A stretch of 64,000 bases of DNA from Orbilia blumenaviensis (lineage: Eukaryota; Ascomycota; Orbiliomycetes; Orbiliales; Orbiliaceae), in the NCBI GenBank assembly GCA_036872755.1, contig JAVHNS010000008.1, positions 1,178,001 through 1,242,000 of the forward strand, in the 5' to 3' direction. Positions 1 through 10,857 of this stretch are shown here, in pieces. Below the pieces are notes generated by a model, which was not told where the DNA came from, ran no database searches, and saw nothing but the letters and a program-made list of their open reading frames with translations. The position numbers and the translations under genes are program-made. Within the stretch, counting starts at the first letter, position 1; each line of letters starts with the position of its first letter.

Positions 1-1840
1 ACTCTGGAAGTTTCTTTTCACTCAAGTCCAGACACAGAATCATGCTTGCAAGTAGGAAGTCATGAAGTGTTAAGCTGGATACCATCCACTTCTCATCCCA
101 TAGTCTGCCGCCCGGTTGACTTTCATCGTATGCATCGCTTTGAAGATCTAGAATTCTCAATGCGGATTCCCTGGCCCGCTTGCGCGAATATTCATACTTC
201 GGGTTGTCTCTCTCGAAAGTTAGATACATCCTGTGCAGGACGCATACGCACTTATGGTATGTTAGTTCCAGGACCATACGATGAAGGATCATATGAGAAG
301 CATCCGCAAAACTACATTCTCTTATAGATCCATCCATCCTCAACACAGGAGAAATATTACCATGTACTTCATCGAGCTCTTTATCCAACTTTAGGATTTG
401 TTCGTAGTCGGGCTGCCGAAGCGCTAAAGCTTGCCCGATTACTCGCCGGAAAACAGACATCATTTTTATTTTGTGGCAGTAATATAGCATATTGGTAAAC
501 TCGGTCTGGGGACGAGGTGGTGGCATAACCACCGTATCTTCGTCGAAGTCCTCGTCTGCGTAATTACTAGGTGATTCAGTGTCGCATTGTTCGTCGTGAA
601 TGATACCTGGCATGCCGTATTGAAACGAGAACAAAAGGTCAAAAGTGGATACCCAAAACCATGTTCGCCGACGCATTTCTGCTTCGAAAGGCGTAAATTT
701 TCCGAGATGCTTTGGGTCGCGGTGATACCCCAGCCTTTGTGCGAGACGGGTCACATATCCGGCAAGGGCCCAAAGGGTGGAATCAGACTCCACGTTAAGT
801 TGGTATTTGCAATATGAGTAAATCACCAATGCCTCAATTACATATGGCTGGCTTTTGGTATGTTGACATGCAACAAGGCATTGACGTGCTTTGCTACAAA
901 GTTTCTCGGGTTCGATATCATAGACCTCCAGGGCAACAAGTTTACCTCCTCGAGTCGCCATGAGTGAGCCCATACACAAGATGGAAAACAGGACCGAGAT
1001 CCAGACCAAGGTAGCCGAGCTGTGGTCCTTCCAGAACGCTTCGTACTCTCGCCGAAACTTTGTTGTGTGAATGAAAAGCGCATTCGAAAACTTGGCTGAG
1101 TAGTATACTTGTAAAAGGCGATCTGCTATGTGACGAGGAGGTAAGGCCCGTATCGCATCATCTATCGTGAGACGACCAGACCCAGTGCCCAGAATCAGGT
1201 CGGCATCGTCGGTGCATGGTGAGTCTTCGATAACTGACCCGTTAGAAGAGTCACGATCCATGCCGTCTTCAAGTGACTCCTTAACACAGTTGATTTGTTC
1301 AAGAAGAGCAGCCCAGTGAGTCGCACCCACATATCCTCCACTGGCTTCGTTATAACACATGAGTACTGGTGCCTGCTTTCGCTTCTCTGGCCCTGCTGAT
1401 TCGTCCTCGCCACCTTCATTGTTGTTCGGCTGTGATGTTAACTCCGTATCCTCCTTATTCTTCCCGTTTGTAGTATTTCTTGAGTCCCCAGGTTTGGAGA
1501 CAACTGCTCCGGACTGTATCAATTGCTGTACGATCTCTTCAAGTTTCTGTAGTTTAGCCTGAGCCTCGGACCTTTTTGAGTCTGCGGTCCCGGAACCAGA
1601 AGGCTTAGTAATCCCGCCAGCCCCGGTGCCACTATTCCCTGTAGCAGCTGAAAAGGTACACGCTGACCCTTCCCCACGCTTATTACATGCGGTACACGGA
1701 TGCTGGCGGTCACATTTTAGCTTACGGCTGCGACAAGCAAGGCAAGAGAGTGCTTGGCGATTTCGCTTGTTTGCTTTACGCTTATCGTTGAGGTTGACGC
1801 GGGCGCGGAAGACACTTGTGAATTCGGATATATCCGTCAT
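1..1840 (-). CDS. Zn2Cys6 fungal transcription factor, C-terminus cut by window edge
   Basis: A single uninterrupted reading frame runs from an ATG at 1840 down to base 1 without a stop (613 codons, no intron needed). Residues 33-61 carry the six cysteines of a binuclear zinc cluster, spaced C-X2-C-X6-C-X5-C-X2-C-X8-C, embedded in the usual basic context (CRSRKLKC). A short coiled-coil-like linker (KLQKLEEIVQQLIQ) follows near residue 90. From about residue 250 the protein matches the fungal_trans middle homology region: RLAQRLGYHRDPK, then PFEAEMRRRTWFW, then the CDTESPSNYADEDFD stretch typical of these regulators. Such proteins bind CGG-containing promoter sites as nuclear activators or repressors; the target pathway cannot be told from sequence. 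The remaining C-terminus lies outside the window. Family assignment is secure, function is not. Confidence 0.93.
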   Translation of the reverse strand, partial: MTDISEFTSVFRARVNLNDKRKANKRNRQALSCLACRSRKLKCDRQHPCTACNKRGEGSACTFSAATGNSGTGAGGITKPSGSGTADSKRSEAQAKLQKLEEIVQQLIQSGAVVSKPGDSRNTTNGKNKEDTELTSQPNNNEGGEDESAGPEKRKQAPVLMCYNEASGGYVGATHWAALLEQINCVKESLEDGMDRDSSNGSVIEDSPCTDDADLILGTGSGRLTIDDAIRALPPRHIADRLLQVYYSAKFSNALFIHTTKFRREYEAFWKDHSSATLVWISVLFSILCMGSLMATRGGKLVALEVYDIEPEKLCSKARQCLVACQHTKSQPYVIEALVIYSYCKYQLNVESDSTLWALAGYVTRLAQRLGYHRDPKHLGKFTPFEAEMRRRTWFWVSTFDLLFSFQYGMPGIIHDEQCDTESPSNYADEDFDEDTVVMPPPRPQTEFTNMLYYCHKIKMMSVFRRVIGQALALRQPDYEQILKLDKELDEVHGNISPVLRMDGSIRECSFADASHMILHRMVLELTYHKCVCVLHRMYLTFERDNPKYEYSRKRARESALRILDLQSDAYDESQPGGRLWDEKWMVSSLTLHDFLLASMILCLDLSEKKLPE

Positions 1841-3563
1841 ATTGCTGTGCCTACCTACCTGGTCGGGGAGCTCGTGGACAAGCTGGCAGGCGACTGGCGC
1901 TTTTTGGCAACAAGATGGAGCCGAAAGATTACTGAAGTTGGAATAATGAGAGAGAGTAGACCTATCAGATCTGGATAATATAGCCTTTTGACTTAATGGT
2001 TAAGAAATGGGGGGAACATGCCAGCCCCGGAATATAGGACAACCGTATGACGAATATTTTGAGCGCGCGACAATCGGCAGGACGTCGAAGGTTGTCGGAC
2101 TTGGCGGACTTTGTGAATTACCAGATCCGGCGATATTGATTCCAAAAAATTACCCAAAGAGGGGCGCAAAATACCACACAACGCTTTATGCGACCTTACA
2201 CAACGCAGTAAGTTCCGAGACTGGTTAATTAATACTGATTGTTTAGGAATATAAACTTAGGGGGATTCGGGAATGGATACGAGATATCAAACTAAAAACG
2301 ATTTTGGATTAGAATAATATCGTATAAACAAATTTAAAAGATCGACTATTGCTTACATAGAGCACTGAGCTCTTAGTGCTCTTGTTATCTTGAATTCCCG
2401 AAGATGTGACAAAGCTTATAAAGGGGGTCAGGATGTATTCTGGCCGTAGCTCCGAGCTAACGACACCTAGTCTCATTGCATGTTAGGAAATTCTCAATAT
2501 AACATAAGTTTATATATCAGCTCCGGTCGCGCCAATTCTGATGTGTTTTTATTTTAGGCTGGCGAGTAGTAGCCGCCTGAATATGCGATAATGTAGGCAC
2601 GCATTCTTAGTTACGAGCACCTTCTGTGTCTCTCGAACAAGCCACTCTAGCTGTAGAACCAGGAACCACATCGCTATATCGGCGTTAAAGGCTTACAGGC
2701 TTAGCACCAGTGCTAAACCTACTTCCTCAAAGGGTATACAGTATAATTAATTAAGCTTCCTGCACGCGATCTGTGTTCTATATGGATTTAAATAGCTGGC
2801 CACTTAAGTAGTAAAATGTCCGAACCAGATACTAAAGGGGCTCGCTAAGCGAATATTGTCGGTTGGACATTCGGTATGAGCCTGATAATCTTATACAGTT
2901 CTGGAAATTTATGATACTGTCAAGCCTGATATTAATGGTGAGCAAGCCAGATTTCGTACCTGACTGTCAACTATCTCACAATTCTCCCTGGTCTACGCTA
3001 CAGATGATTAATAGAGATCATGTTTCGCCATAGTTAGACCTGCATACATGCGCTTAGTCGCTCCTAGAATTCTACGGCAGTTTAATTTAAAAGATAAAGG
3101 TACTCGACCATCGGGATTCAATCCACTACTACTGAACTTGAGAGGTATTATAAAGAGGGATAAAGCTGCGCATAAGTCTTCTGTTTCGAATTCAGGAATT
3201 TGCTTTCAGGGTTTGGCATGCAGATGCATGCAGATATGCAAGTGTTGCTCAGACTTAGCTATGTTAGACGACCCCTTCATTGCCAACAACCCAACTGACA
3301 AGTCAAGGTTGCGACCGTCAGTTATCTATGAAGGAACCTCCTAGATTCCCCATCAAAAAAAAGTTGCCAACCTTTCCTAACATTAAGATATAAGCTTTGA
3401 CCAAGTTCTCAGTGTAAGTTTCGAACCAGTTATCCACGGTCTCAAGTGACCTGCATTAATTTTGCGTCTGGTTAGTCCCCGAACTCCGCGTGGCGTATCT
3501 CCAGCATCAGGCTAAACTCAGAAAAGCTGCTGAACCCTGCCAAATAAGCACCCCACTCCAAGC
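1841..3563. other. Gene-free AT-rich intergenic region
   Basis: No reading frame here has a recognisable domain, and the longest open frames (around 2007-2228 and 3048-3344) have no family features. The sequence is AT-rich with short repeats such as the GCATGCAGAT pair near 3217-3233. The 5' part is the promoter region of the Zn2Cys6 gene. Confidence 0.6.
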
Positions 3564-4271
3564 ATGCCCTTGCCCGAAGTCTTCGACGCCCTCATCTGGG
3601 ATATTGTGTTCGACATTTTCCTCGAAATTTTTGCTCAACAGATGAGCGGTCGGCTTCTAAGCTTCTACAGCTCCTGGCGGCGCCAGGACCCGGAAGCTTC
3701 AACAAATCCAACTCCTCTCGAAATCTCAAGCGCCTTGAGACTCACCCAGGCGGTGCAAGCAATAGGAACAGTCTCTCTCCTATCAGAACCTCTAGAAACT
3801 TTGGGAGCGAGGGTAATCCCTCACATTTTAAACAATAATACAGCCGACGGGGAGGACCTCTTGTATTACTTGACTGTGGCAATTACATTGTAAGCTAGAT
3901 GCCCAATGCACGCGCTCAGATGCGGTCGCCAAGCAAGCTTCGACAGGCTCAACCCGATGAAAGAAAACTTCCACCAGATTTTCCATGGACTGCAAAAGGT
4001 TTTATTGCTATGCCTGGAGGCAGATATATACACCCTGAAACGATGGCTGGCTTCTAGGCGTGTTGTAACGGTTTGGCCTCTACGACCTGCTCAAAAGCAC
4101 CAATGTATTTGCCGAATTGGGATTCGGCTGGACTTCCGAACGGTGCTAACCCGAAGAGTGGTGGGTCATTTGGCATGCACAGCACCGAAGATACGAGTTC
4201 TCCATCCTCATATGGATGAGGAGCATGGAAGAGGAGCATGGACCCAGCCTCTGGCTAGTTCTAATTCTTAA
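3564..4271 (+). CDS. Hypothetical or decayed gene, very uncertain
   Basis: An ATG at 3564 opens a 109-codon frame rich in hydrophobic residues (LPEVFDALIWDIVFDIF). A possible intron, GTAAGC at 3890 to CAG at 3946 (57 nt), would join it in frame to a second stretch ending at 4271. I recognise no domain. Another frame in the same segment (from ATG 3899) reads as protein-like sequence broken by single TAG and TGA codons, as if an older gene had decayed. The two readings exclude each other, and neither may be real. I cannot assign a product. Confidence 0.2.
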
Positions 4272-4986
4272 CACACGACATTATTGTCAGAGGCCCGCAT
4301 GGTGGAGCAAATTCCATATCGAAGTTCCAGTACTCCAACTTCTTCTCTCAAAATGCTAGTGCCAAGCCAAATAAGCAATTTCGTCTAGCATCAATCTTTC
4401 CGCTTCAAGTAGTCAATGGTGCCACCAGCAAGATCCAACATACAACATTTGACCCCAAATTTTCCATGTATGGGAATTTGATACCCACCCATTCTGGCTG
4501 CAGAGCCAAGCCTGTTGGCCCTCCGTGGAGTAATTGATTACTTTGTCCTGATTGGAAGAATATATAGCCATTTATCCTTATCATATATGCCGAATAGTCG
4601 TATAACGTTGTCGCAAGCATGTCGCACAAAATTGATTTCCGCCAAAGGGGTGGACACCATGGTGGGACAAAGCTGCCAAAACCTGAACCCGAATCCTTTT
4701 GTCAAATTTGTCCATGGTTCTTCTCATTTACGTTCCCTCGTCATCGGCTGCGCGTCCTCCTTCCCAATTCTTTCGGATGTTTCAATATATAACTTAGTCG
4801 CGGTCTATATATAAAACCCGCCGCCACAGCGTGAGGTTGCCTGGGTTTCGATTAGGCGGAAGGTTTCAACCTTCGAACTCTGCGGCCGCAATCGCGCCTC
4901 TCTACAGTTGTCAATCCTGTCAGCCTTGTCTGCTTTCGCGTTCAGCGTTCGGATTTATAAGGTAAACTTCGGCGTCGAGCGGCTGG
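4272..4986. other. Intergenic region upstream of the GT62 gene
   Basis: No convincing gene. A minus-strand open frame at 4405-4629 has no recognisable features. The 3' part is the presumed promoter of the glycosyltransferase that starts at 4987. Confidence 0.5.
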
Positions 4987-6210
4987 ATGTTATCCTTTTT
5001 ATCCGTTATATTTCTCGTAGTAATAATTTGGACAGCAAGGATGGCATACATTACTCCTTCACCCCAGCGGAGGGTTCTCTTTATACTCTCGACACTGATC
5101 TTTATCGCCTTTGGTTCCTCCTTCCTAAACCCTCAAGCCCCTCAAGCGACAATAGGTGGCATGTCAGTCTTGCCAACATCGTATAGATCAGCTTCAGTTT
5201 CATCCGACACAGGCCTTGTTCGAGAATTTCCAGACCGCAAAACCGAGCTGAAAATAGATCAAGATACCGACTCCGATATCGAAAAGCATACTTTCATCAC
5301 CAGGTACCACGATGCCGAGCACACCCCATCAACCCTCGTCTTGGTTGCAACGAAGGACGACCGGTCTTGGGGACACAACGACGGCGATCCCGACCGTACA
5401 TTCATAGACTTCCTAGATATGGTAACCCGGCAGCAGATACCACCCCAGGATATTTCCATAGGCCTCCTGACCTCGAACCGAGAGTCATTAGAACGTTACA
5501 GTACGATACTCCTAAGCAAAGATATTCCAATTTCTTCAGCAAAGATTGTATATGCGCCGAACACAGATTTCCAAGCCGGACCAGATGCTATCAGTAGATC
5601 GTTCCCACTAAGAAATTTTCTTATGAAGGAGACGGTAAAAAAGGAGGAGCATATTGTATGGATCGATCCAGATATCTATGAGCTTCCAGAGGGCCTGTTC
5701 AACCGTTTCTTCGATGTTGCCAAAAGCGGCATTGATGAGCTTCGAATTGCGAATGTTCCTAAGAATAAAATATCCAAGCTGCTGCCGTTGGGAATCACGG
5801 CAGTTATGTGTCGCCAAACAACTTACAGAGATATGGTGAGGAACGCTTATAGCGGGCCAAGCGAGGCAGAAATGAAAAAGTGGCAAGAAGGTAAGCCCGT
5901 TCGACCATCGCGAATATATATGCCTAAAGTTCCACTAACAATTCGCTCAGATGAAAACCGGAAGCCCTTGACAGCATGGCCAAGGCCAATGGCACACATT
6001 GTGGGGAAAACCTCAGACGATGCATTAGTACGGCTAGACGGCGTTGGAGAAACCGTTCTCTATATCCGGGCAGATCTGATAAGAAAGGGACTGAATTGGC
6101 CGCAAGGAGACAAGATTGACTCAGAAGGATTGTGCTCCCTAGCCAAGGGTATGGGAGCGGGATGCTACGGATTAGGCGGCAGCTGGGAAACGAGACACAC
6201 GGATATGTGA
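4987..6210 (+). CDS. GT62 (Anp1/Mnn9/Van1-like) alpha-mannosyltransferase
   Basis: A 407-residue single-exon protein. The N-terminus has two hydrophobic stretches (about residues 1-16 and 29-45), fitting a signal-anchored Golgi type II membrane enzyme. The body follows the Anp1 family (GT62): a nucleotide-sugar region near residues 110-190 (SIGLLTSNRESLERY), then RNFLMKETVKKEEHIVWIDP, with the DPD acidic motif at about residue 226 in the position of the family's metal-binding DxD. The C-terminus (DSEGLCSLAKGMGAGCYGLGG) resembles the family's ETEGF...AK...G block. Members elongate the mannan backbone of cell-wall N-glycans in the Golgi, using GDP-mannose. The sequence is divergent from the core Mnn9/Anp1/Van1 subunits, so it may be an accessory paralog. 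The ATG at 4987 is chosen because it gives the membrane anchor. Confidence 0.72.
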   Translation: MLSFLSVIFLVVIIWTARMAYITPSPQRRVLFILSTLIFIAFGSSFLNPQAPQATIGGMSVLPTSYRSASVSSDTGLVREFPDRKTELKIDQDTDSDIEKHTFITRYHDAEHTPSTLVLVATKDDRSWGHNDGDPDRTFIDFLDMVTRQQIPPQDISIGLLTSNRESLERYSTILLSKDIPISSAKIVYAPNTDFQAGPDAISRSFPLRNFLMKETVKKEEHIVWIDPDIYELPEGLFNRFFDVAKSGIDELRIANVPKNKISKLLPLGITAVMCRQTTYRDMVRNAYSGPSEAEMKKWQEGKPVRPSRIYMPKVPLTIRSDENRKPLTAWPRPMAHIVGKTSDDALVRLDGVGETVLYIRADLIRKGLNWPQGDKIDSEGLCSLAKGMGAGCYGLGGSWETRHTDM

Positions 6211-7208
6211 CAGAGCGGTGTTACCTAGTTGATCTAGGTCTACGATTATGGTGAAGTCTTAGTGTGCTTCTACGATTAGGATAGAAATTGCTTTTCGCTT
6301 TTTATGTCTGATGCGCCAATGTAATTATATATAACGATTTAGACCGATGGCTTACGGTCTCGGGGCATTTTCCGGCCAAAGAATAATAATAATTTGAAAT
6401 TATTCCTATAAAATAGGTATCATGATATATCATCGTAGTAGTTAAAGACAATGGATTATACAAGTCCGAATAGTTAATTGAATTTCAGTTCTCAAGACCA
6501 CCTGATAAGCGAAGCATAAGATATATCGTCGATCCTCTTTGGATATTGTAATCCAAGATGTATATATTTTCTTCCGGTTGTTTACTACTATAAACAAGGC
6601 ACATATTTTCCCTGATGACTTATGAATCCTTCAAAAATATCTCGAACAGTTGATGAAACGTGAAGTATAATTGTCAAAGATTTTCCCATAAGAATTTTAA
6701 CAAAAGTTTGAAACCGTCGCTATGTAGCCTATGGAGAATTTATTCTACTTGGCAAAAGAATATATTACTATCAATATCATGCCAGCTACTATATTTGGGC
6801 GTCTTAACAAGGTTTGGCTTGCTATGGGTAGGTATCAATATACTCCGCTTAGTTGATCTAAGTTGCAGCCTTTTTACTATATATGCCTCCTGTGGTCTCT
6901 TTAAGGTATTCCCTTTTTTTTTGCCGCGCTATTTCCCTAGCTTACAACAGCTTCGATATAGCATAAACAAAATATCTTGAAATTCGCCATTCAAAGCCCA
7001 CAGCCTCTAGTCCTGCGTAGCACGAGTAGGATCTCCTCTACGAGACTAGATATCCTCCAGGATATTGTCATGAGATAGGAGGAATGACATTAAAAACAAC
7101 CTGTAAGCTCAGGGATAAGGTTTCATGACCCTTTTCGTCAAAATCTCCCAGACAGTCGATCATGGCACCATCGGGTAAGTGTCGATCATATAGCGCTGAC
7201 GAACGCTC
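6211..7208. other. AT-rich intergenic region
   Basis: Convergent intergenic space between the GT62 gene and the NLR-type gene. No supported gene; the open frame at 6660-6980 lacks any recognisable feature. Bases 7071-7208 are an in-frame continuation of the NLR reading frame past its stop codon on the minus strand. Confidence 0.5.
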
Positions 7209-9231
7209 CTATAATAGATTGTGCTTCTCATCTTCAAAGAGTTCGCCATATTCTGAAGCCGATATCGCTATTCCAGTTGCAGACATGTATGATGCTGCCT
7301 GATCTACTGCAATAGGCAGATGCCCGAGGCCGTTTAATAGCTCTAGGATTTCTTGTTCTTCCGATAAACGCAGCCCAGCTATATTTCTGACTAGTGCTTT
7401 GCTTTCATGCGGCTGCATACCGGAAACTTCGAGGAGTTTCCAGCGTTTCCCAGCCAGATTTTTATTGCTAGTGATTAGGATGTCCCCATTCATCCCCGCC
7501 GTAAGATACGTTTCCTGGACAATGTCCATTATTCGGTCATCATTGAGGTTATCAATGACGAGTAGCCAATTGGAATTGTCAACGAGCCATCGCTTTGCAC
7601 ATGAGGCTAGGTTTGTTAAATGGTCGTCGTCCAATCCTAAGGACTTAGCGATTTTCCCAAAATCGATTTTCAACCGGAATTCGTTAACAGCATTGACCCA
7701 GAACACAGCAAAGTAGTCCTTTCTGTGTTTCTCTGCGAATCTTGCAGCTAGTTCAGTTTTGCCTGATCCACTGAGCCCGCACATAGCCACTCTTAGTCTT
7801 TCAAAACGTTCATATTGGCAAGATGAAAACATCGCCTCCAGTCTTGCAGACAATTCCTCCCGCTCGACATAATTCTTGTTTGTCCCTAGCGGCACTTCAA
7901 AATATTTGTTTATACCATTTTCATTGCTTTGGGTGGGGACCCCACAGGACAAGCTTTGGGTAAGAGGTTCCGGGTCTGTCGTTTCTATTATGCTTTATCT
8001 TGTCAGCAAATATGTTTTGTAAAATCTTTGCATTGGACCGTAAATGCAAGCGTGTAGCAGTAATAATACATATGACAGAATCTAGAGATAACTACCCACC
8101 TCCCATGTCTGACAGCTCCCAATTATTCAATAGGGCCTTCATACAAGCGGCCGCCGCGGCCGCCGCATATTCTTGCCATTCCCTGTTGCTATGACTGTCC
8201 GCATAATCACAAACGCCCTTTACAACGATAACTGGAAAAGTATCCCACACTCCAGCAGCTTCCATCTCAAAACCAATTACTCTGTCCTTTTCGGCAATCT
8301 TATCTCGATGATAGGCGGATTTGATAACTGAGTCCCCCGATGCCATAACTCCAATGTGGATGTTCGGTTGCAGCTCCGGGTCCTCCTCAATTGATAGCAC
8401 AGAAGAGCCAGTGCTCTCGGACGCACCAGATCCAGCAATATAATTTCTGGCTCTCCCTAAACGGCTACGAATGACTTCTTCCTGCGTATCACCACCGCAC
8501 CGAAGGTCGGTACAGTTCATTACGAGCGCATCAGCGCAAACCTCGTCATTATATTGCTGACATTTGGCGCAAATAACGCAGTCTGAATGGTGTTTGTGGC
8601 GGTAACCCGGTTTGAAGAGCCTGTCCTTTTCTATACCTGGATGCCGACATTTCTCGAAACCTTTGGTTCCACAAAGATTTTCAAGATAGTGGGCAATGTT
8701 TTTTCTTAGGTTTTCCCTGCAGTATCGCTCTGTAATTTTATGGAGAAAACCCCGGATCTCGCGACTCGGGCGGGCGAAATTGTCAGCCATGGTGTCCTTT
8801 CTGTGGAATCCTTCCGAAAACTGTCGACCATAGTCATATTGCACGATGCCTTGGCTAATTATTATATCACCTAGGAAGATTTCGCCCATTTCCGGTGTCC
8901 CTTGTGGTACGCCACCACAGATACCGACCACCAAACATAACCTGATGTTCCGAAAGCTGATGCGGAAAAAAGCAGCAACGGCGCTCGCAGCTGTTTTGCC
9001 CGTCTCAGGCATATACGCCAAAACCACAGGACAATCGCCTATTAAACCGAAAGTGTAAGAGTTATCATCTCCTGTTGCCTTCCCATATCTCCGGTTGCCA
9101 TTCTCAAAGCCATTGTTTGGCCAGACCTCGTCGAACAACGCCAGGACTGTACTGGACACCGGTAGGGCACATATAATACCAACCTGGAATCCTTTGCGGT
9201 CTTTTGGCCGGACTATGGGTGGGCGGGCCAT
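7209..9231 (-). CDS. PNP-NB-ARC NLR-type protein, truncated after the nucleotide-binding domain
   Basis: Two exons, 9231-8100 and 7984-7209. The 115-nt intron (GTGGGT...TAG) restores the frame, giving 635 residues. Residues about 12-370 form a purine-nucleoside-phosphorylase/MTAN-like domain: ICALPVSSTVLALFDE, VVGICGGVP and the C-terminal GFEMEAAGVWDTFPVIVVKG. This is the common N-terminal domain of fungal NLRs. A NB-ARC domain follows: P-loop GLSGSGKTEL near residue 444, Walker B LLVIDNLND, DILITSN, and the GLPLA-like LGHLPIAV. Fungal NLRs of this type act in the cytosol in heterokaryon incompatibility and innate immunity, and normally end in TPR, ankyrin or WD repeats. Here a TAG closes the frame about 25 residues after the GLPLA motif, and no repeat region follows. 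It could be a short adaptor form or a pseudogene. An alanine run (EYAAAAAAAC) sits at the end of the PNP domain. Confidence 0.85.
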
Positions 9232-9843
9232 AGTTCAACGTTCTTCCTTTGGAACCGGGTTGTGTTTGAGAGATATATTTAGAGAATTTGGTGGCCGACG
9301 CAGCTGGAGTGCAACGACGCATCAATGGTAAGTTTTGGGGACAGGTTGATTTACTTCACAAGAATGGAAGCAAAGCAGGCCTATGTGATACTTTCTTCGA
9401 TGGGGCTGAAACAAATCGACGTACCATGCATATAGAGCAAACAAACACGCCCGCTAGTGCACCCTTGTATGATACTAAATCTGTATGAGTCAGCCCATTA
9501 TGAATTATAGCGGCTTATTTTAAATACGATGAACATACGAAGCTATACGTATATATACTGATGTGAGCAGGTTTAAATTAACCAACACGGTATATAATTC
9601 AGTGAGTTTAGCCCCTCTGGTAGAGCTCGAGACAATTTCTATGCATGCTTTAATTTCGGGAAGCGGATTTGTGGATTTAGCGTAGCTTACTTAAGCACAG
9701 AACGCACTGGTTGCTTGTAATTATACTGCGCACCGCATTACTAGCCACTGTATACATGTATACATAACGGATTATTAAAGTTTTAGCCGGCTAGTCAAAG
9801 GTATCACCAATTCATCAATTATCTGACGCTACGCGTAAAATTG
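9232..9843. other. Divergent promoter region, NLR-type gene and hydrolase
   Basis: Shared upstream region of two divergently transcribed genes. No supported gene or RNA. The sequence is AT-rich with TATA-like stretches around 9550-9600. Confidence 0.5.
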
Positions 9844-10857
9844 ATGGGGCTAATCCATATAGTTAGACCTTTAAGAATGGATGATGTACCAAAATCCAAT
9901 GCTCCTAGCGGAGATGCCCTTCAAGACAGACGAAACGACATTGACCCGGACTTGATACTCACCGCTCACGGACAACTAATGCTTCATGTAGTACATCCCG
10001 TAGCTACCCATGCTGTCACTATAATCCTTCTCCACGGCCGTGGCAGCAATGGTCCGAAATTCGGCACCAATTTTATAACATCAAACACTTCAACCGGGAG
10101 TACCCTTTTCAAACGATTCCCATCCGCCAAGTGGATTTTTCCTACAGCAAAAAAAAGACGGGCCGTCTTGTTCAACCGGCTTCCTATACACCAATGGTTC
10201 GATATCTATGATATTAATAACCAGAGCTACAAGGAGCATCTTCAAGTTGATGGGCTACAAGAAACAACAGAAATGTTGCATGGCCTAATTGAAGAGGAAA
10301 TTGGGAATGGAATTCCCGCAGAAAGGATCATAATAGGCGGATTGAGCCAGGGTTGTGCGGCATCGTTGTATGCCCTGCTCTGTTATAGACAGCGTCTGGG
10401 AGGATATATCGGCATGTCTGGGTGGCTTCCGTTTGCCAAGTATGTGGAGGCTATTTTAGAGCCTTCCACCGAAGATGGAAACGAGGGAGATGATATTTTC
10501 GGAGCATCCGATGACGAACAAAGCGCTAGTTCCGAAGACAATGAAGAAATGGACGATGCAAAACAAGGAAAGGCCAGAGATCCTATTGTTGAGGCTATTG
10601 GATTCTTGAAAGATAATATATCTTTTCCAAGGCTTCTAGAAGACAAACTACCAGCCCTACAGACACCAGTATTCCTTGGTCATGGGTTATTAGATGAGAA
10701 AGTACGTGTCGGGCTTGGAGAACAAGCTAGAGATGCGCTAGATGGGTTAGGATTTGATGTAACATGGAAATGCTATACCGATTTAGGACACTGGTATAAA
10801 GTTCCAGATGAAATGGATCATATAGAGAATTTCCTTAAAGGTATTCTAGAAGCTTAA
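9844..10857 (+). CDS. Alpha/beta hydrolase, phospholipase/carboxylesterase (acyl-protein thioesterase-like)
   Basis: Single exon, 337 residues from the ATG at 9844; an alternative start is the Met at 9877. The fold reads as Abhydrolase_2: oxyanion segment ILLHGRGSNG near residue 60, nucleophile elbow GLSQG with the catalytic Ser near residue 167, the acid in GHGLLDEKV near 283, and the histidine in LGHWYKVP near 315. All three triad residues are present, so the enzyme looks active. Relatives remove acyl chains from proteins or lysophospholipids in the cytosol. It differs from housekeeping thioesterases by an acidic insert (about residues 210-250, rich in Glu, Asp and Ser) between the nucleophile and the acid. 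This is the form seen in many fungal 'phospholipase/carboxylesterase family' paralogs of unknown substrate. No neighbour suggests a pathway. Confidence 0.85.
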   Translation: MGLIHIVRPLRMDDVPKSNAPSGDALQDRRNDIDPDLILTAHGQLMLHVVHPVATHAVTIILLHGRGSNGPKFGTNFITSNTSTGSTLFKRFPSAKWIFPTAKKRRAVLFNRLPIHQWFDIYDINNQSYKEHLQVDGLQETTEMLHGLIEEEIGNGIPAERIIIGGLSQGCAASLYALLCYRQRLGGYIGMSGWLPFAKYVEAILEPSTEDGNEGDDIFGASDDEQSASSEDNEEMDDAKQGKARDPIVEAIGFLKDNISFPRLLEDKLPALQTPVFLGHGLLDEKVRVGLGEQARDALDGLGFDVTWKCYTDLGHWYKVPDEMDHIENFLKGILEA

